From positions 156,306-220,305 of the forward strand of contig NZ_WARX01000025.1 in NCBI RefSeq assembly GCF_009720385.1: DNA of 64,000 bases, read 5' to 3'. Made by a program: the position numbers and the translations under genes. A model generated the notes under the pieces. That model was not told the DNA's origin and ran no database searches. It saw nothing but the letters and a program-made list of their open reading frames with translations. This stretch comes from Catellatospora vulcania (GTDB lineage Bacteria > Actinomycetota > Actinomycetes > Mycobacteriales > Micromonosporaceae). Below, piece by piece: positions 8,878 to 18,288 of the stretch (position 1 is its first letter; each line of letters opens with the position of its first letter).

Positions 8878-9050
8878 CCCTGGTGGCAGGCCGGTCTGAC
8901 GAGCCCCGCGCGACGACGTCACTCGGGAACGCGAGTTAGTATCGGCACTCGTTCGCGAAGGTTGCTCATCCCGGCACGCCACCCCCCAAGTCGCGCGCCC
9001 CGATCCTGCCTTCGACTGTGCCCAAGTCTGGAAGGACGCAAGGGGAGGAC

Positions 9051-9977
9051 ATGACCATCACCTCTCAGGAGCCGGCGACGGACTACGCGCCGCTCACCGA
9101 CGCCGAGCGCAAGGAATTCCACGAGAACGGGTACAAGCACCTCCCCGGTGTCGTCAGCCCCGAGATCGTGGCCGAACTCCAGGCCGAGGCCGACCGCCTG
9201 TACGTGGAGAACAAGGACACCGGTCACATCGACAAGACCGGGTCGCTCCACCTGCTCGGCGCGGTCAGCCACAGCTCTGCCTTCGCCCGGATGCTCGACT
9301 ACTCCCCGACCTTCCGCTGGGTCTGGGGTCTGGCCGGCTGGAACATCTACTCCCAGCACAACCACCTCGACGTCAACCCGCCGTACGAGGAGGGCGAGAC
9401 CCCTCGCTGGGAGTGGCACCAGGACGGCTGGCGGCAGAACTCCGACGCGGAGTACTACGCGCCGTTCTACGGCGACGTCCCGCGCCCGATGCTGTCGATC
9501 AAGGTCGCCATCGTGCTCAGCGACATCTCGGAGCCGGGCCGGGGGCAGACCCTGTGCATCCCCGGTTCGCACCTGAACAACCACATGTACCGGCCGACCG
9601 ACCCGGCGGAGATCGCCAAGGGTCCGGAGGGCGCGGTGCCGTGGCTGGCCAAGCCGGGTGACGCGTTCATCTTCGACCGGCGCCTGTGGCACTCGCGCTC
9701 GCGCAACCGCTCGGACGTGACGCGCAAGATGCTCTTCATGAGCTACACCTACCGCTGGATCCGCCCGGTCGACGACATGCCGATCGACCGCGAGTCCGCG
9801 TGGTACGCCGGCCTGACCCCGGTGCAGCGCCAGCTCATCGGCGAGTCGTTCGGCAACCTGAAGGTGCAGAACATGTGGGGCGTCGGCGAGGGCGGCTGGA
9901 TCGACGACACGATCCCGCTGCGTGCCGAGCTCAAGGAGCGCGGCCTGCTGGACCGCAACGTTCCCTGGCTGCGCTGA
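9051..9977 (+). CDS. Phytanoyl-CoA dioxygenase (PhyH) family protein
   Basis: A 308-residue 2-oxoglutarate/Fe(II) dioxygenase. The iron-binding facial triad is visible as H123-Q-D125 in 'EWHQDGW' and distal H214 in 'LWHSRSRN', with R225 placed to hold 2-oxoglutarate. The ATG at 9051 follows AGGGGAGG. Members of this group hydroxylate small metabolites, for example ectoine or antibiotic intermediates. There is no ectABC or biosynthetic cluster beside it, so the substrate is open. A 170-base upstream region separates it from the previous gene, and a perfect terminator follows. Confidence 0.88.
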   Translation: MTITSQEPATDYAPLTDAERKEFHENGYKHLPGVVSPEIVAELQAEADRLYVENKDTGHIDKTGSLHLLGAVSHSSAFARMLDYSPTFRWVWGLAGWNIYSQHNHLDVNPPYEEGETPRWEWHQDGWRQNSDAEYYAPFYGDVPRPMLSIKVAIVLSDISEPGRGQTLCIPGSHLNNHMYRPTDPAEIAKGPEGAVPWLAKPGDAFIFDRRLWHSRSRNRSDVTRKMLFMSYTYRWIRPVDDMPIDRESAWYAGLTPVQRQLIGESFGNLKVQNMWGVGEGGWIDDTIPLRAELKERGLLDRNVPWLR

Positions 9978-9999
9978 GCAGGAACTGAACAGAGCAAAG

Positions 10000-10038
10000 C
10001 AGTGGGGCCGGGCCGCATCACGCGGCCCGGCCCCACTG
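10000..10038. terminator. Bidirectional terminator between PhyH and the first repeat protein
   Basis: Perfect 17-base stem CAGTGGGGCCGGGCCGC (10000-10016) and complement (10022-10038) with a five-base loop. It stands between convergent genes ending at 9977 and 10053. Confidence 0.9.
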
Positions 10039-10052
10039 TCTGTGACGGGCGA

Positions 10053-10952
10053 TCAGTCCAGGATCTTCTGCCCGCCGGTGACGCACTGGCCGGCGACGAA
10101 CGCCGGGCTGCCGATCGGCAGCGCGGGCCCGAGCTGGCCGATCAGGCCGGACGCCGCACAGGTCTGCAGCGGCAGGATGTCGAGCACCTGGTTGCTGAGC
10201 AGCGGGATCACCGCCGCGTCGTCGCGCTTCTGGATGGTGCTGTTGCTGTTGTAGCAGTCGCCGAGCACCGTCGTAGGCGACCGGACCGCCACCGGCACTC
10301 CCACGATCGCGGCGGTGGAGCCGCAGACCTGGACCGCGGCGGCGTTGACCACGGAGCCGCTGAGCAGGGAGACCACGCTGCGCGGGGCCTTCTGCGCGCC
10401 CTCCTTGGGCTCGGCGATGAGCGTGTTGGCGTTGAAGCAGTCGCCCACCACGGTGGCGGGCGAGCTGATCGCGGCGGTGACACCGGCGATCGCCGCGTTG
10501 GAGCCGCAGATCTGGATCGGCAGCGCGTTGACCGACGTGTCGTCCAGGATCGAGATGATGCCCGGCACCTGGTTCTGCCGGATCAGCACGTTGCCGTTGG
10601 CGCAGTCACCCAACACGGTGTTCGGAGAGGTGACTGCCGCCGATACCCCGGCGACCTGGGACGAGGAAGAGCCACACGTCTGCCACGCGGCGGCGGTCAG
10701 GGCGGTGCCGTTGGCGATCGAGATCAGCGGCTGACGCACATCCGCCTGCGGACCGCGGGCGACCGCGTCCACCGCGGCGCGCGCCTGTCCGGTTGCCTGA
10801 TTGATCGCCGCCTGCTTCAAGGTGGTCGCGGCGGTCCTGACGGGATCCGCGTGCGCCGGTCCGGCCGCGGGTGCGGCGGTCGCCGCCGAACCCATCACCG
10901 CCACCGTAGCGAGCGCTCCGGCCGCGACGACCCCGGCCTTGCCTATCTGCAT
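10053..10952 (-). CDS. Secreted four-repeat protein, rodlin/chaplin-like
   Basis: 299 residues. A signal peptide ('MQIGKAGVVAAGALATVAVMG', cleaved near an Ala-rich 'AHA') is followed by a linker and four repeats of about 50-65 residues. Each repeat reads: short hydrophobic strand, 'xCGSxxxxI/VxGV', 'SPxTVxGDC', 'xNxNxxI'. Each therefore has two Cys. The fourth repeat is degenerate. The composition (Ala, Val, Ser, Asn, Cys; hydrophobic strands) recalls chaplins and rodlins, which coat aerial hyphae and spores, but family membership was not shown. The ATG at 10952 follows AAGGAGTGACG. It shares this leader and signal sequence with its paralogue at 11093. Confidence 0.75.
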   Translation of the reverse strand: MQIGKAGVVAAGALATVAVMGSAATAAPAAGPAHADPVRTAATTLKQAAINQATGQARAAVDAVARGPQADVRQPLISIANGTALTAAAWQTCGSSSSQVAGVSAAVTSPNTVLGDCANGNVLIRQNQVPGIISILDDTSVNALPIQICGSNAAIAGVTAAISSPATVVGDCFNANTLIAEPKEGAQKAPRSVVSLLSGSVVNAAAVQVCGSTAAIVGVPVAVRSPTTVLGDCYNSNSTIQKRDDAAVIPLLSNQVLDILPLQTCAASGLIGQLGPALPIGSPAFVAGQCVTGGQKILD

Positions 10953-11040
10953 CGTCACTCCTTGTAGGATTTCTGCCGCCGGCGCCCGAGTAGCAGACAC
11001 ACGGCAGCGCGGCATGAGTTGTCGTTGGCGAGCATTCGAA

Positions 11041-11070
11041 GGGGCGAGTCGCGCTGGCGCGACCCGCCCC
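11041..11070 (-). terminator. Hairpin after the second repeat protein
   Basis: GGGGCGAGTCGCGC (11041-11054) pairs with GCGCGACCCGCCCC (11057-11070), one mismatch, two-base loop. It is 22 bases beyond the stop of the gene at 11093. Confidence 0.75.
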
Positions 11071-11092
11071 GTCTGCCGTTTCGGACCAGCGA

Positions 11093-12241
11093 TTAGTCGA
11101 TGACCGTGTTGGCGTTGTAGCAGCTGCCGATGACCGTGTTCGGCGAGGTGATCGGAACCGCCGCGGCGATGATGTTCGAGGAGGTCGAGCCGCAGGACTG
11201 CAGCGGCAGGATGTTCAGCGACGTGTTGTCCGCGATCGCGACCAGGCCCTTCGGGCCCTCCTTGTCGATCTTCACGTTGGCGTTCTTGCAGTCACCGATG
11301 ACGGTGTTCGGCGAGGTGATCGGAACCGCCACGCTGATGATGTCCGGCGAGGTCGAACCGCAGGACTGCAGCGTCGCCGCGAGCACCGAGGTGCCGTTGA
11401 GCGCCGAAACCAGGCCGAACGGGTCGACGTCCCACGGGGCGTCCCAGCCGCCGCCACGCGCCTGCGGCGCCACCTTGGCGTTGCTGCGCTTGGCCCACGC
11501 GTCGCGGTTCTTCAGCGCGCTGACCTTCTTGACCAGAGCCTGGCGGGCCTGGTCCATGGCCAGCGTCTGGCCGAGCGGCGCGGCCTCGACGCGAGCCGAC
11601 TCGTTCCAGTGGTTGCCCTCGTTCCAGTCGTCCGAGTCGTTGATCTCGACGTTGCCGTTCTGGCAGTCGCCGATGACCGTGTTGGGCGAGGTGATCGGGA
11701 TGGTGATACCGACGATCTGACCGTCGGTGGAGCCACAGGACTGGATCGTGGCGATACCCACGGCCGAGTCGTTGGCGACACCGATCAGCGGGTACTTGTC
11801 GGTCTGCTTGATCTTGATGTTGCCGTTGGCGCAGGCGACATCGTTCTCGTCCCCGTAGCCGCCGTGGCCGCCAAAGCCCGACACCACGGTGTTCGGCGAC
11901 GTGATCGGCACCGAGATGCCGACGACGTTGCCGCTGGTGGAGCCACACTGCTGCAGGGCGGCCACGTTGACGACCGAACCGTTGAGCAGGGCGACCAGGG
12001 CCTGCGGGTCGACGTCCCACGGCGCGTCCCAGCCGTTGTTGTCGAAGCCACCGCCGCGGGCGAGGTTCAGCTGGTTGGCCCCGACCTGCCGCATCGCGGA
12101 GGTCTTGCCTTCGGTGGTGGAGGTGCTGGCGTTCGTCAGCGCAGAGGCGTCCGTGCTGGGCGCCGCAGCGGCAGGAGCCCCCATGATCGCCACTGTAGCG
12201 AGAGCGCCCGTGGCGACGACTCCGGCCTTCTTCATCTGCAT
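11093..12241 (-). CDS. Secreted four-repeat protein with duplicated module, rodlin/chaplin-like
   Basis: 382 residues, paralogue of the gene at 10053. After a signal peptide ('MQMKKAGVVATGALATVAIMG') the protein contains the same two-repeat module twice. Each module opens with a Gly/Trp-rich linker ending 'DAPWDVDP', followed by two repeats with 'QxCGSTxxxI', 'VPITSPNTVIGDC' and 'NGNxxI'. The first repeat carries an insert rich in Gly, His and Asp before its second Cys. A charged stretch ('DSDDWNEGNHWNES') separates the modules. It is likely a surface or hyphal-sheath protein. The ATG at 12241 follows the same AAGGAGTGACG leader as its neighbour, suggesting a recent gene duplication. Confidence 0.75.
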   Translation of the reverse strand: MQMKKAGVVATGALATVAIMGAPAAAAPSTDASALTNASTSTTEGKTSAMRQVGANQLNLARGGGFDNNGWDAPWDVDPQALVALLNGSVVNVAALQQCGSTSGNVVGISVPITSPNTVVSGFGGHGGYGDENDVACANGNIKIKQTDKYPLIGVANDSAVGIATIQSCGSTDGQIVGITIPITSPNTVIGDCQNGNVEINDSDDWNEGNHWNESARVEAAPLGQTLAMDQARQALVKKVSALKNRDAWAKRSNAKVAPQARGGGWDAPWDVDPFGLVSALNGTSVLAATLQSCGSTSPDIISVAVPITSPNTVIGDCKNANVKIDKEGPKGLVAIADNTSLNILPLQSCGSTSSNIIAAAVPITSPNTVIGSCYNANTVID

Positions 12242-12460
12242 CGTCACTCCTTGTGCGACTTTGGAACCTGCTTTGCCCTCATATCGGGCGAAAGCGGCAA
12301 AACACTGCACTTGGGGTAACGATGGGTAGATTGCCCAGTTACTACGGCTCCAGGCCTTTTGTCAGCAGATCTTGGCCAAGCGGCCAACCCCATCGACCAA
12401 ACAGCCATAACCCACACGAGCGACAGGCATCCACCTCGCGAGCCGGCCCGCTCACCCACT

Positions 12461-12530
12461 CTGCCGCAACTCTTAAAGAGTCGCGGCCTCGGCGGACGAG
12501 AAATGCCGCAACTCTTTAAGAGTTGCGGCA
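12461..12530. repeat. Repeat family D, copy D2 (two-unit hairpin element)
   Basis: The gap 12242-12648 holds the promoter of the secreted repeat protein (AT-richer stretch near 12260-12340), this element and a tandem repeat; no gene is seen. Unit one (12461-12490) is CTGCCGCAACTCTTAAAGAG plus TCGCGGCCTC. Unit two (12504-12530) is an almost perfect palindrome, TGCCGCAACTCTTTAAGAG plus TTGCGGCA. About 13 bases separate the units. Confidence 0.85.
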
Positions 12531-12595
12531 GGTGGGATGCCTTGCGGCAGGTGGGACGCCTCGCGGCAGGTGGGACGCCTGGCGGATGGGGCGCC
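12523..12595. repeat. 19-base tandem repeat, three copies plus a worn fourth
   Basis: TTGCGGCAGGTGGGATGCC at 12523-12541, TTGCGGCAGGTGGGACGCC at 12542-12560, TCGCGGCAGGTGGGACGCC at 12561-12579, then a shorter degenerate unit at 12580-12595. The first unit begins inside the right arm of repeat D2, so the array seems to have grown from the hairpin's edge. Confidence 0.9.
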
Positions 12596-12648
12596 TGGCG
12601 GCGGGGCGGGGCGGCGGGGGTGCCGACCGGGGACGGGTCAGGGTGCGG

Positions 12649-13145
12649 TCAGGGGGCGATGGTCGTGGCGGCACGCAGGGCGCGGTCCATGGTGGTGAAG
12701 GCCATCGGCGGGGGGTCGGCGAGCGGGAGCCAGGCGGCTTCCGTCGACTCGTCGGGGTCCAGGCGCAGGCGGGCGCCGGGCGGCAGGGTGGCGACGAAGA
12801 AGCAGTCCAGGACCGGCAGGCGTTCGCCCTGGAACTCGTAGTCGCCGACATACATGCCGACGAACGCGCCCAGCTCGACGTCGACGCCGAGCTCCTCGCG
12901 GGCCTCCCGGCGGGCCGCGTCGGCAGGCTCCTCCCAGGCGTCGCAGAAGCCGCCCGGCGTCTCCCACAGCCCCTGGCGGGGCGGGCGGGCCCGGCGCAGC
13001 GCCAGGAACCCGCCGGCGCCGTCCAGCACGATCAGGCTGGCCGTGGGGCGGGCGTTGAGATACTGCTCGTACCCGCATGCCCCGCAGACGGACGGCGGCG
13101 CGGCCACCAGGGCCGCGCCGCAGCGGAAGCAGTGTCCCGCGAAGG

Positions 13146-13149
<4 letters not shown>
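12649..13149 (-). CDS. Nudix hydrolase with N-terminal zinc ribbon
   Basis: 166 residues. A zinc ribbon (C7, C10, C22, C25) precedes a full Nudix box, '[18 protein letters not shown]' continuing 'REELG', which binds Mg and hydrolyses nucleoside diphosphate linked compounds. Zinc-ribbon Nudix proteins include NADH pyrophosphatase relatives, but the NudC-specific residues were not verified, so the substrate is open. Its GTG start overlaps the lepA stop in a GTGA, so translation is probably coupled to lepA. Confidence 0.88.
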
Positions 13150-15017
<1,868 letters not shown>

Positions 15018-15176
15018 GGTGATCCGTTCTATGAGCGTGAGGCGGAAAGCGGTTCGCTGGCGACGGGCCGCGTTCGGCGTGAGGCGGTCATTGCCGCCCC
15101 TATGATCCCACGCCCGCCGACCGTGCCGAAGCGGGCTTCAACGTTACCGCCGCCGAACCGGCGGCAGCACCCTCGT

Positions 15177-15761
15177 TCAGCAGCGGCAGCCCTCGTTCGC
15201 GGGCCAGCCCAGCACCAGCGCGCTCAGCCGGGGCAGCCGGTGCCGCATCTGGTCGTCGTCCTCGAAGTCCCAGTCCTCGCCCGCGGTGGGCGCCTTGGCC
15301 ACCTCGGGCAGCACCAGCTCGGCCCCGGCGACCTCACGGAAGGCGTCGGCCGCCGCGTACCCGACCAGCTCGGCGAAGATCGCGCTGTCGTCGTCCCACT
15401 CCACGGCCTCGACCACGGACGGGTGCCCGGCCAGCGAGTCCGGGTCGGCCAGCGCCGCCTCGTACCACTTTCGACCCGCCGCGATCAGCCCGCTGCGGAA
15501 GTCGACGAAGGCGTCGTCGGAGCAGCCGCCGCCGATCAGGTGCGCCGCACCCCACAGGTCGTAGCGGTCGGCGGCGTCGCGCAGCGTCTTGAACCGCGTC
15601 GCGAAGGCCGCGATGTCCGGCAGGCTCAGCGCCGACAGCCGCGCGGTCAGCGCCTTCGCCAGCCCGGTGCCGTCCTCGCCGATGTCACCCTCGACGTCCG
15701 TACGCGCCTGCTCGATCAGAGCCCAGAACCGCTCGATGTCCACAACAACACAGTCTGCCAT
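15177..15761 (-). CDS. DUF4240 domain-containing protein
   Basis: 194 residues, no membrane segment. The DUF4240 signature is clear: 'ERFWALIEQAR' at the start, 'YDLWGAAHLIGGGCSDDAF', 'FRSGLIAAGRKWYEAAL' and 'DPDSLA'. The family is common in actinomycetes, often acidic, and without known function. The C-terminal 20 residues end in two Cys ('GCRC'). It has its own promoter region (divergent from rpsT) and a 160-base gap after it. Confidence 0.85.
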   Translation of the reverse strand: MADCVVVDIERFWALIEQARTDVEGDIGEDGTGLAKALTARLSALSLPDIAAFATRFKTLRDAADRYDLWGAAHLIGGGCSDDAFVDFRSGLIAAGRKWYEAALADPDSLAGHPSVVEAVEWDDDSAIFAELVGYAAADAFREVAGAELVLPEVAKAPTAGEDWDFEDDDQMRHRLPRLSALVLGWPANEGCRC

Positions 15762-15840
15762 CCGGGCCGCGCCCTTCCTCGATCTACGAGCGGGTGTCGC
15801 GTCCCGTCACCCGTACGGTCCCCGCGCCGGGTCGGCGGAG

Positions 15841-15860
15841 TCGGGTCGGGTCGGGTCGGG
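15841..15860. repeat. Pentanucleotide repeat (TCGGG)4
   Basis: Four perfect TCGGG units directly before the family A hairpin at 15866, in the divergent DUF4240/rpsT upstream region. Confidence 0.85.
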
Positions 15861-15865
15861 GGCAA

Positions 15866-15926
15866 GATCGCTGTTTCGGGTCGGAAAGTGAAGCAGGACC
15901 GCACTTTTCGCCCCGAAACAGCGATC
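15866..15926. repeat. Repeat family A, copy A2 (long hairpin)
   Basis: Arms GATCGCTGTTTCGGG (15866-15880) and complement (15912-15926). Pairing continues inward with one mismatch (CGGAAAGTG against CACTTTTCG), so the stem reaches about 25 bases around an 11-base loop. The 375-base gap 15762-16136 otherwise holds the rpsT promoter and leader; no gene is seen in it. Confidence 0.9.
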
Positions 15927-16136
15927 ATCACCCGCCTACCACGGCGAAACCGGGTAGCGGGCCGGCGGCGGAGCCGTCGCGGTAGGCTGTTGGGGTAGGG
16001 CACCGCGACGGGTGTCACGTCGGCCTGTTTTGGTCGGCGCCCAGGCCACCTGGTAACCTGGCACCTCGCGGCTGGTGCTTCGTTGCGCCGGCCCATCTGA
16101 ACCAGTCAACCGAAACGAGCAGGACGAGGCTGTCGC

Positions 16137-16403
16137 GTGGCGAACATCAAGTCCCAGATCAAGCGCAACCGGCAGAACGAGAAGGCCCGGCTGCGCAACA
16201 AGTCGGTCAAGTCGTCGCTGAAGACCGCTGTCCGCAAGTTCAACGAGGCGACCGTCGCCGGTGACGTCGAGAACGCCACCGCGCTGCTGCGCGACGCCTC
16301 GCGCAAGCTGGACAAGGCCGTCAGCAAAGGCGTGATCCACAAGAACCAGGCGGCGAACCGCAAGTCGTCGATCGCCAAGAAGCTGGCTTCGCTCTCTGCC
16401 TGA
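16137..16403 (+). CDS. rpsT: 30S ribosomal protein S20
   Basis: 88 residues, the normal length for bS20, very rich in Lys and Arg, with '[21 protein letters not shown]' at the start (GTG codon) and '[13 protein letters not shown]' near the end. It binds 16S rRNA early in 30S assembly. It is divergent from DUF4240 and convergent with the 16495-17265 gene; in many actinobacteria it faces holA in just this way. A clear terminator follows. Confidence 0.98.
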   Translation: MANIKSQIKRNRQNEKARLRNKSVKSSLKTAVRKFNEATVAGDVENATALLRDASRKLDKAVSKGVIHKNQAANRKSSIAKKLASLSA

Positions 16404-16444
16404 TCGTCGCAGTGTGCCTTCGCGGCACCGCCGAGACATCACCT

Positions 16445-16476
16445 GATGCCCGGTCCCCCAGTGGGAGCCGGGCATC
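16445..16476 (+). terminator. rpsT terminator hairpin
   Basis: GATGCCCGG (16445-16453) pairs with CCGGGCATC (16468-16476); loop of 14 bases. It lies 41 bases after the rpsT stop. Confidence 0.8.
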
Positions 16477-16494
16477 GGTGTATTCCAGCGGGAA

Positions 16495-17265
16495 CTACTC
16501 GTAGCGGTATGCCGCCGACTGGCGGGCACGCTGCTCGGCCGTGCCCAGCCACGGCTCCTCGCCGTCCGGCTCGGCCGAGGCCGCATGCCCCGGCGCGCCG
16601 TGTCGGGAGTTCCCGGACTGTCCGGCGTAGGTCTCCTGCTCGTCATACCCGTCCTGGGCGTACCCGTACGCGGACTGACCGGCGTAGGTCTCCTGCTCGC
16701 CGTATGCGGCCTGACCTGCGTACATCTCCTGCTCGCCGTAACCGGTCCGGCCGGTGTACGAGTCCTGGCCGCCGTTGCCGGAACGAGCGGCGAACCCCTC
16801 CGGCTCGCTGTATCCGGGGCGGTTCGCGTACGGGTCGCGCTCGTCACCTGCGGGCCGCTGCGGCGGCACGGTCTCGGGTGGTGGCGCCGTCTCGGCCGGT
16901 GCGGCCACGCGCAGCCGCACCGTCGGCTGGGCCGGCGCCCGACGCGTGGCGGACTTCGGCCGGGTCGCCGTGCCCCGCGAGCGGGCCGACGTGCCGCCGG
17001 ATCGGGTCGTCGCGCCCGCGATCACGTCGTTGAGCTTCACCATCACCGCCACCGAGGCGGGCAGCACGGCCACCGCCCACCAGCCGGTCAACTCGGCCAG
17101 TGACAGCAGCACGGCCAGCGCCACGGTGCCCTCGAAGAACAGGAAGCACATCAGGTTGCTGGGGCGCACGTACTGCAGGCCCAGCACCCGGGCGTAGAGC
17201 GGCCGGTGGCGTGCCTCTTCAGGGCTGATGCCCCCGGCGCGCCGGGACCTGGTACCCGCGGTCAT
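16495..17265 (-). CDS. Membrane protein with Tyr/Gln/Gly-rich tandem-repeat tail
   Basis: 256 residues. The N-terminal third has two hydrophobic segments (about residues 37-75, around 'ALAVLLSLAELTGWWAVAVLPASVAVMV'), then a basic Thr/Arg/Pro linker, then a low-complexity tail with repeats of the type 'Y-GEQETYAGQ' (at least four variants). The front part fits small DUF4229-like actinobacterial membrane proteins, but this is uncertain. The ATG overlaps the holA stop (ATGA), so it is coupled to holA. Such tails can phase-separate or bind partners; nothing proves it here. Confidence 0.75.
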   Translation of the reverse strand: MTAGTRSRRAGGISPEEARHRPLYARVLGLQYVRPSNLMCFLFFEGTVALAVLLSLAELTGWWAVAVLPASVAVMVKLNDVIAGATTRSGGTSARSRGTATRPKSATRRAPAQPTVRLRVAAPAETAPPPETVPPQRPAGDERDPYANRPGYSEPEGFAARSGNGGQDSYTGRTGYGEQEMYAGQAAYGEQETYAGQSAYGYAQDGYDEQETYAGQSGNSRHGAPGHAASAEPDGEEPWLGTAEQRARQSAAYRYE

Positions 17266-18245
17266 CGCCCACCTCCCGCCTGCTTGGCCTGCGCGAACGC
17301 CACGATGGTGCGTTCGAGCGCGTAGTCGCGATCCTCCTCGCCGCCCTTCACCGCGGCGTTGCAGTCGGCGGCGGCCCGCATCGCGAGCACCAGCGCGTCC
17401 GGGGTCCAGCCGCGCGCCTGCCGCTGCGCCTTCTCGATCTTCCAGGCGGGCATGCCGAGCGTCGAGGCCAGCTGGTACGCGTTGCCGCGTCCCGCCGAGG
17501 CCACCCGCGCGACGGTGCGCACACCGTCGGCCAGCGCGTCCGCGATCGGCACCGGGTCCACGCCGCTGTGCCGGGCCCAGCGCAGCGCCTCCAGCGCGGC
17601 CGGCACGTCCCCGGCGACCGCGGCGTCGGCGACCGCGAACCCGCTCACCTCGGCCTTGCCCCGGTAGTAACGGGCCACCGTGGCCTGGTCGATCCGGCCG
17701 CCGGTGTCCGCCATCAGCTGGTTGCAGGCCGCGGCGAGCTCGCGCAGGTCGTTGCCCACGGCCTCGATCAGCGTCTCGGCCGCGTCGGGGGCGCAGCGGC
17801 CACCGAGGCGGCGCACCTCCCCCGTGACGAAGTCCACCCGGTCGCGGTGCTTGGTCAGCTTCGCCGCGGGCACCACCGACGCGCCGGCCTTGGTCAGCGA
17901 GTCGGCCAGCGCCTTGTTCTTCGCGCCGCCCGCGTGCGCGACGACCAGCGTCACGTCGGGGTCGGGCGACTTCGCGTAGTCCAGCAGCACCGCCGAGACG
18001 TCCTTCTTGGCGTCCTGGGCGGCGCGCAGCACCACCACCCGGACCCCGCCGAACAGCGACGGGCTGAGCAGTTCGGCTAGTTCACCGACGAGCATCGCGC
18101 CCGTCTCCACCTCGCGGACCTCGGCCGTCGGATCGGCGGCGCGCGCCTGCGCGGCCGCGTCGGCGATCGCGCGCGCGACCAGCAGCTCCTCGTCGCCCAG
18201 CACGAGGACCACGGGTGTCAGGACGGGGGGCGGAACCTGGCTCAC
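17262..18245 (-). CDS. holA: DNA polymerase III subunit delta
   Basis: The delta subunit opens the beta sliding clamp within the clamp-loader complex. The 327-residue protein has the HolA layout: 'VVLVLGDEELLV' at the N-terminus, 'LFGGVRVVVLRAAQD', 'VTLVVAHAGGAKNKAL', 'GNDLRELAAACNQL' and a helical C-terminal domain. Two adjacent GTG codons (18245, 18248) could serve as start; neither has a good ribosome binding site. The comEC stop lies 43 bases upstream, so comEA-comEC-holA and the following membrane protein probably form one operon, as in other actinobacteria. Confidence 0.93.
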   Translation of the reverse strand: MSQVPPPVLTPVVLVLGDEELLVARAIADAAAQARAADPTAEVREVETGAMLVGELAELLSPSLFGGVRVVVLRAAQDAKKDVSAVLLDYAKSPDPDVTLVVAHAGGAKNKALADSLTKAGASVVPAAKLTKHRDRVDFVTGEVRRLGGRCAPDAAETLIEAVGNDLRELAAACNQLMADTGGRIDQATVARYYRGKAEVSGFAVADAAVAGDVPAALEALRWARHSGVDPVPIADALADGVRTVARVASAGRGNAYQLASTLGMPAWKIEKAQRQARGWTPDALVLAMRAAADCNAAVKGGEEDRDYALERTIVAFAQAKQAGGGR

Positions 18246-18288
18246 CACCTCGCTATCGTCGCATGTGCGAACTGGCCGCCGCCCACCG

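Noticed and set aside
9051..9977. Ectoine hydroxylase EctD
   Set aside because: No ectA, ectB or ectC nearby; the general PhyH motifs do not distinguish EctD.
10053..12241. True chaplins
   Set aside because: Chaplin domains are about 40 residues with a different Cys pattern and often carry sorting signals; here repeats are longer and no sortase motif is seen. Kept only as rodlin/chaplin-like.
12461..12595. CRISPR-like array from direct repeats
   Set aside because: Units are contiguous, without spacers, and no cas genes are present.
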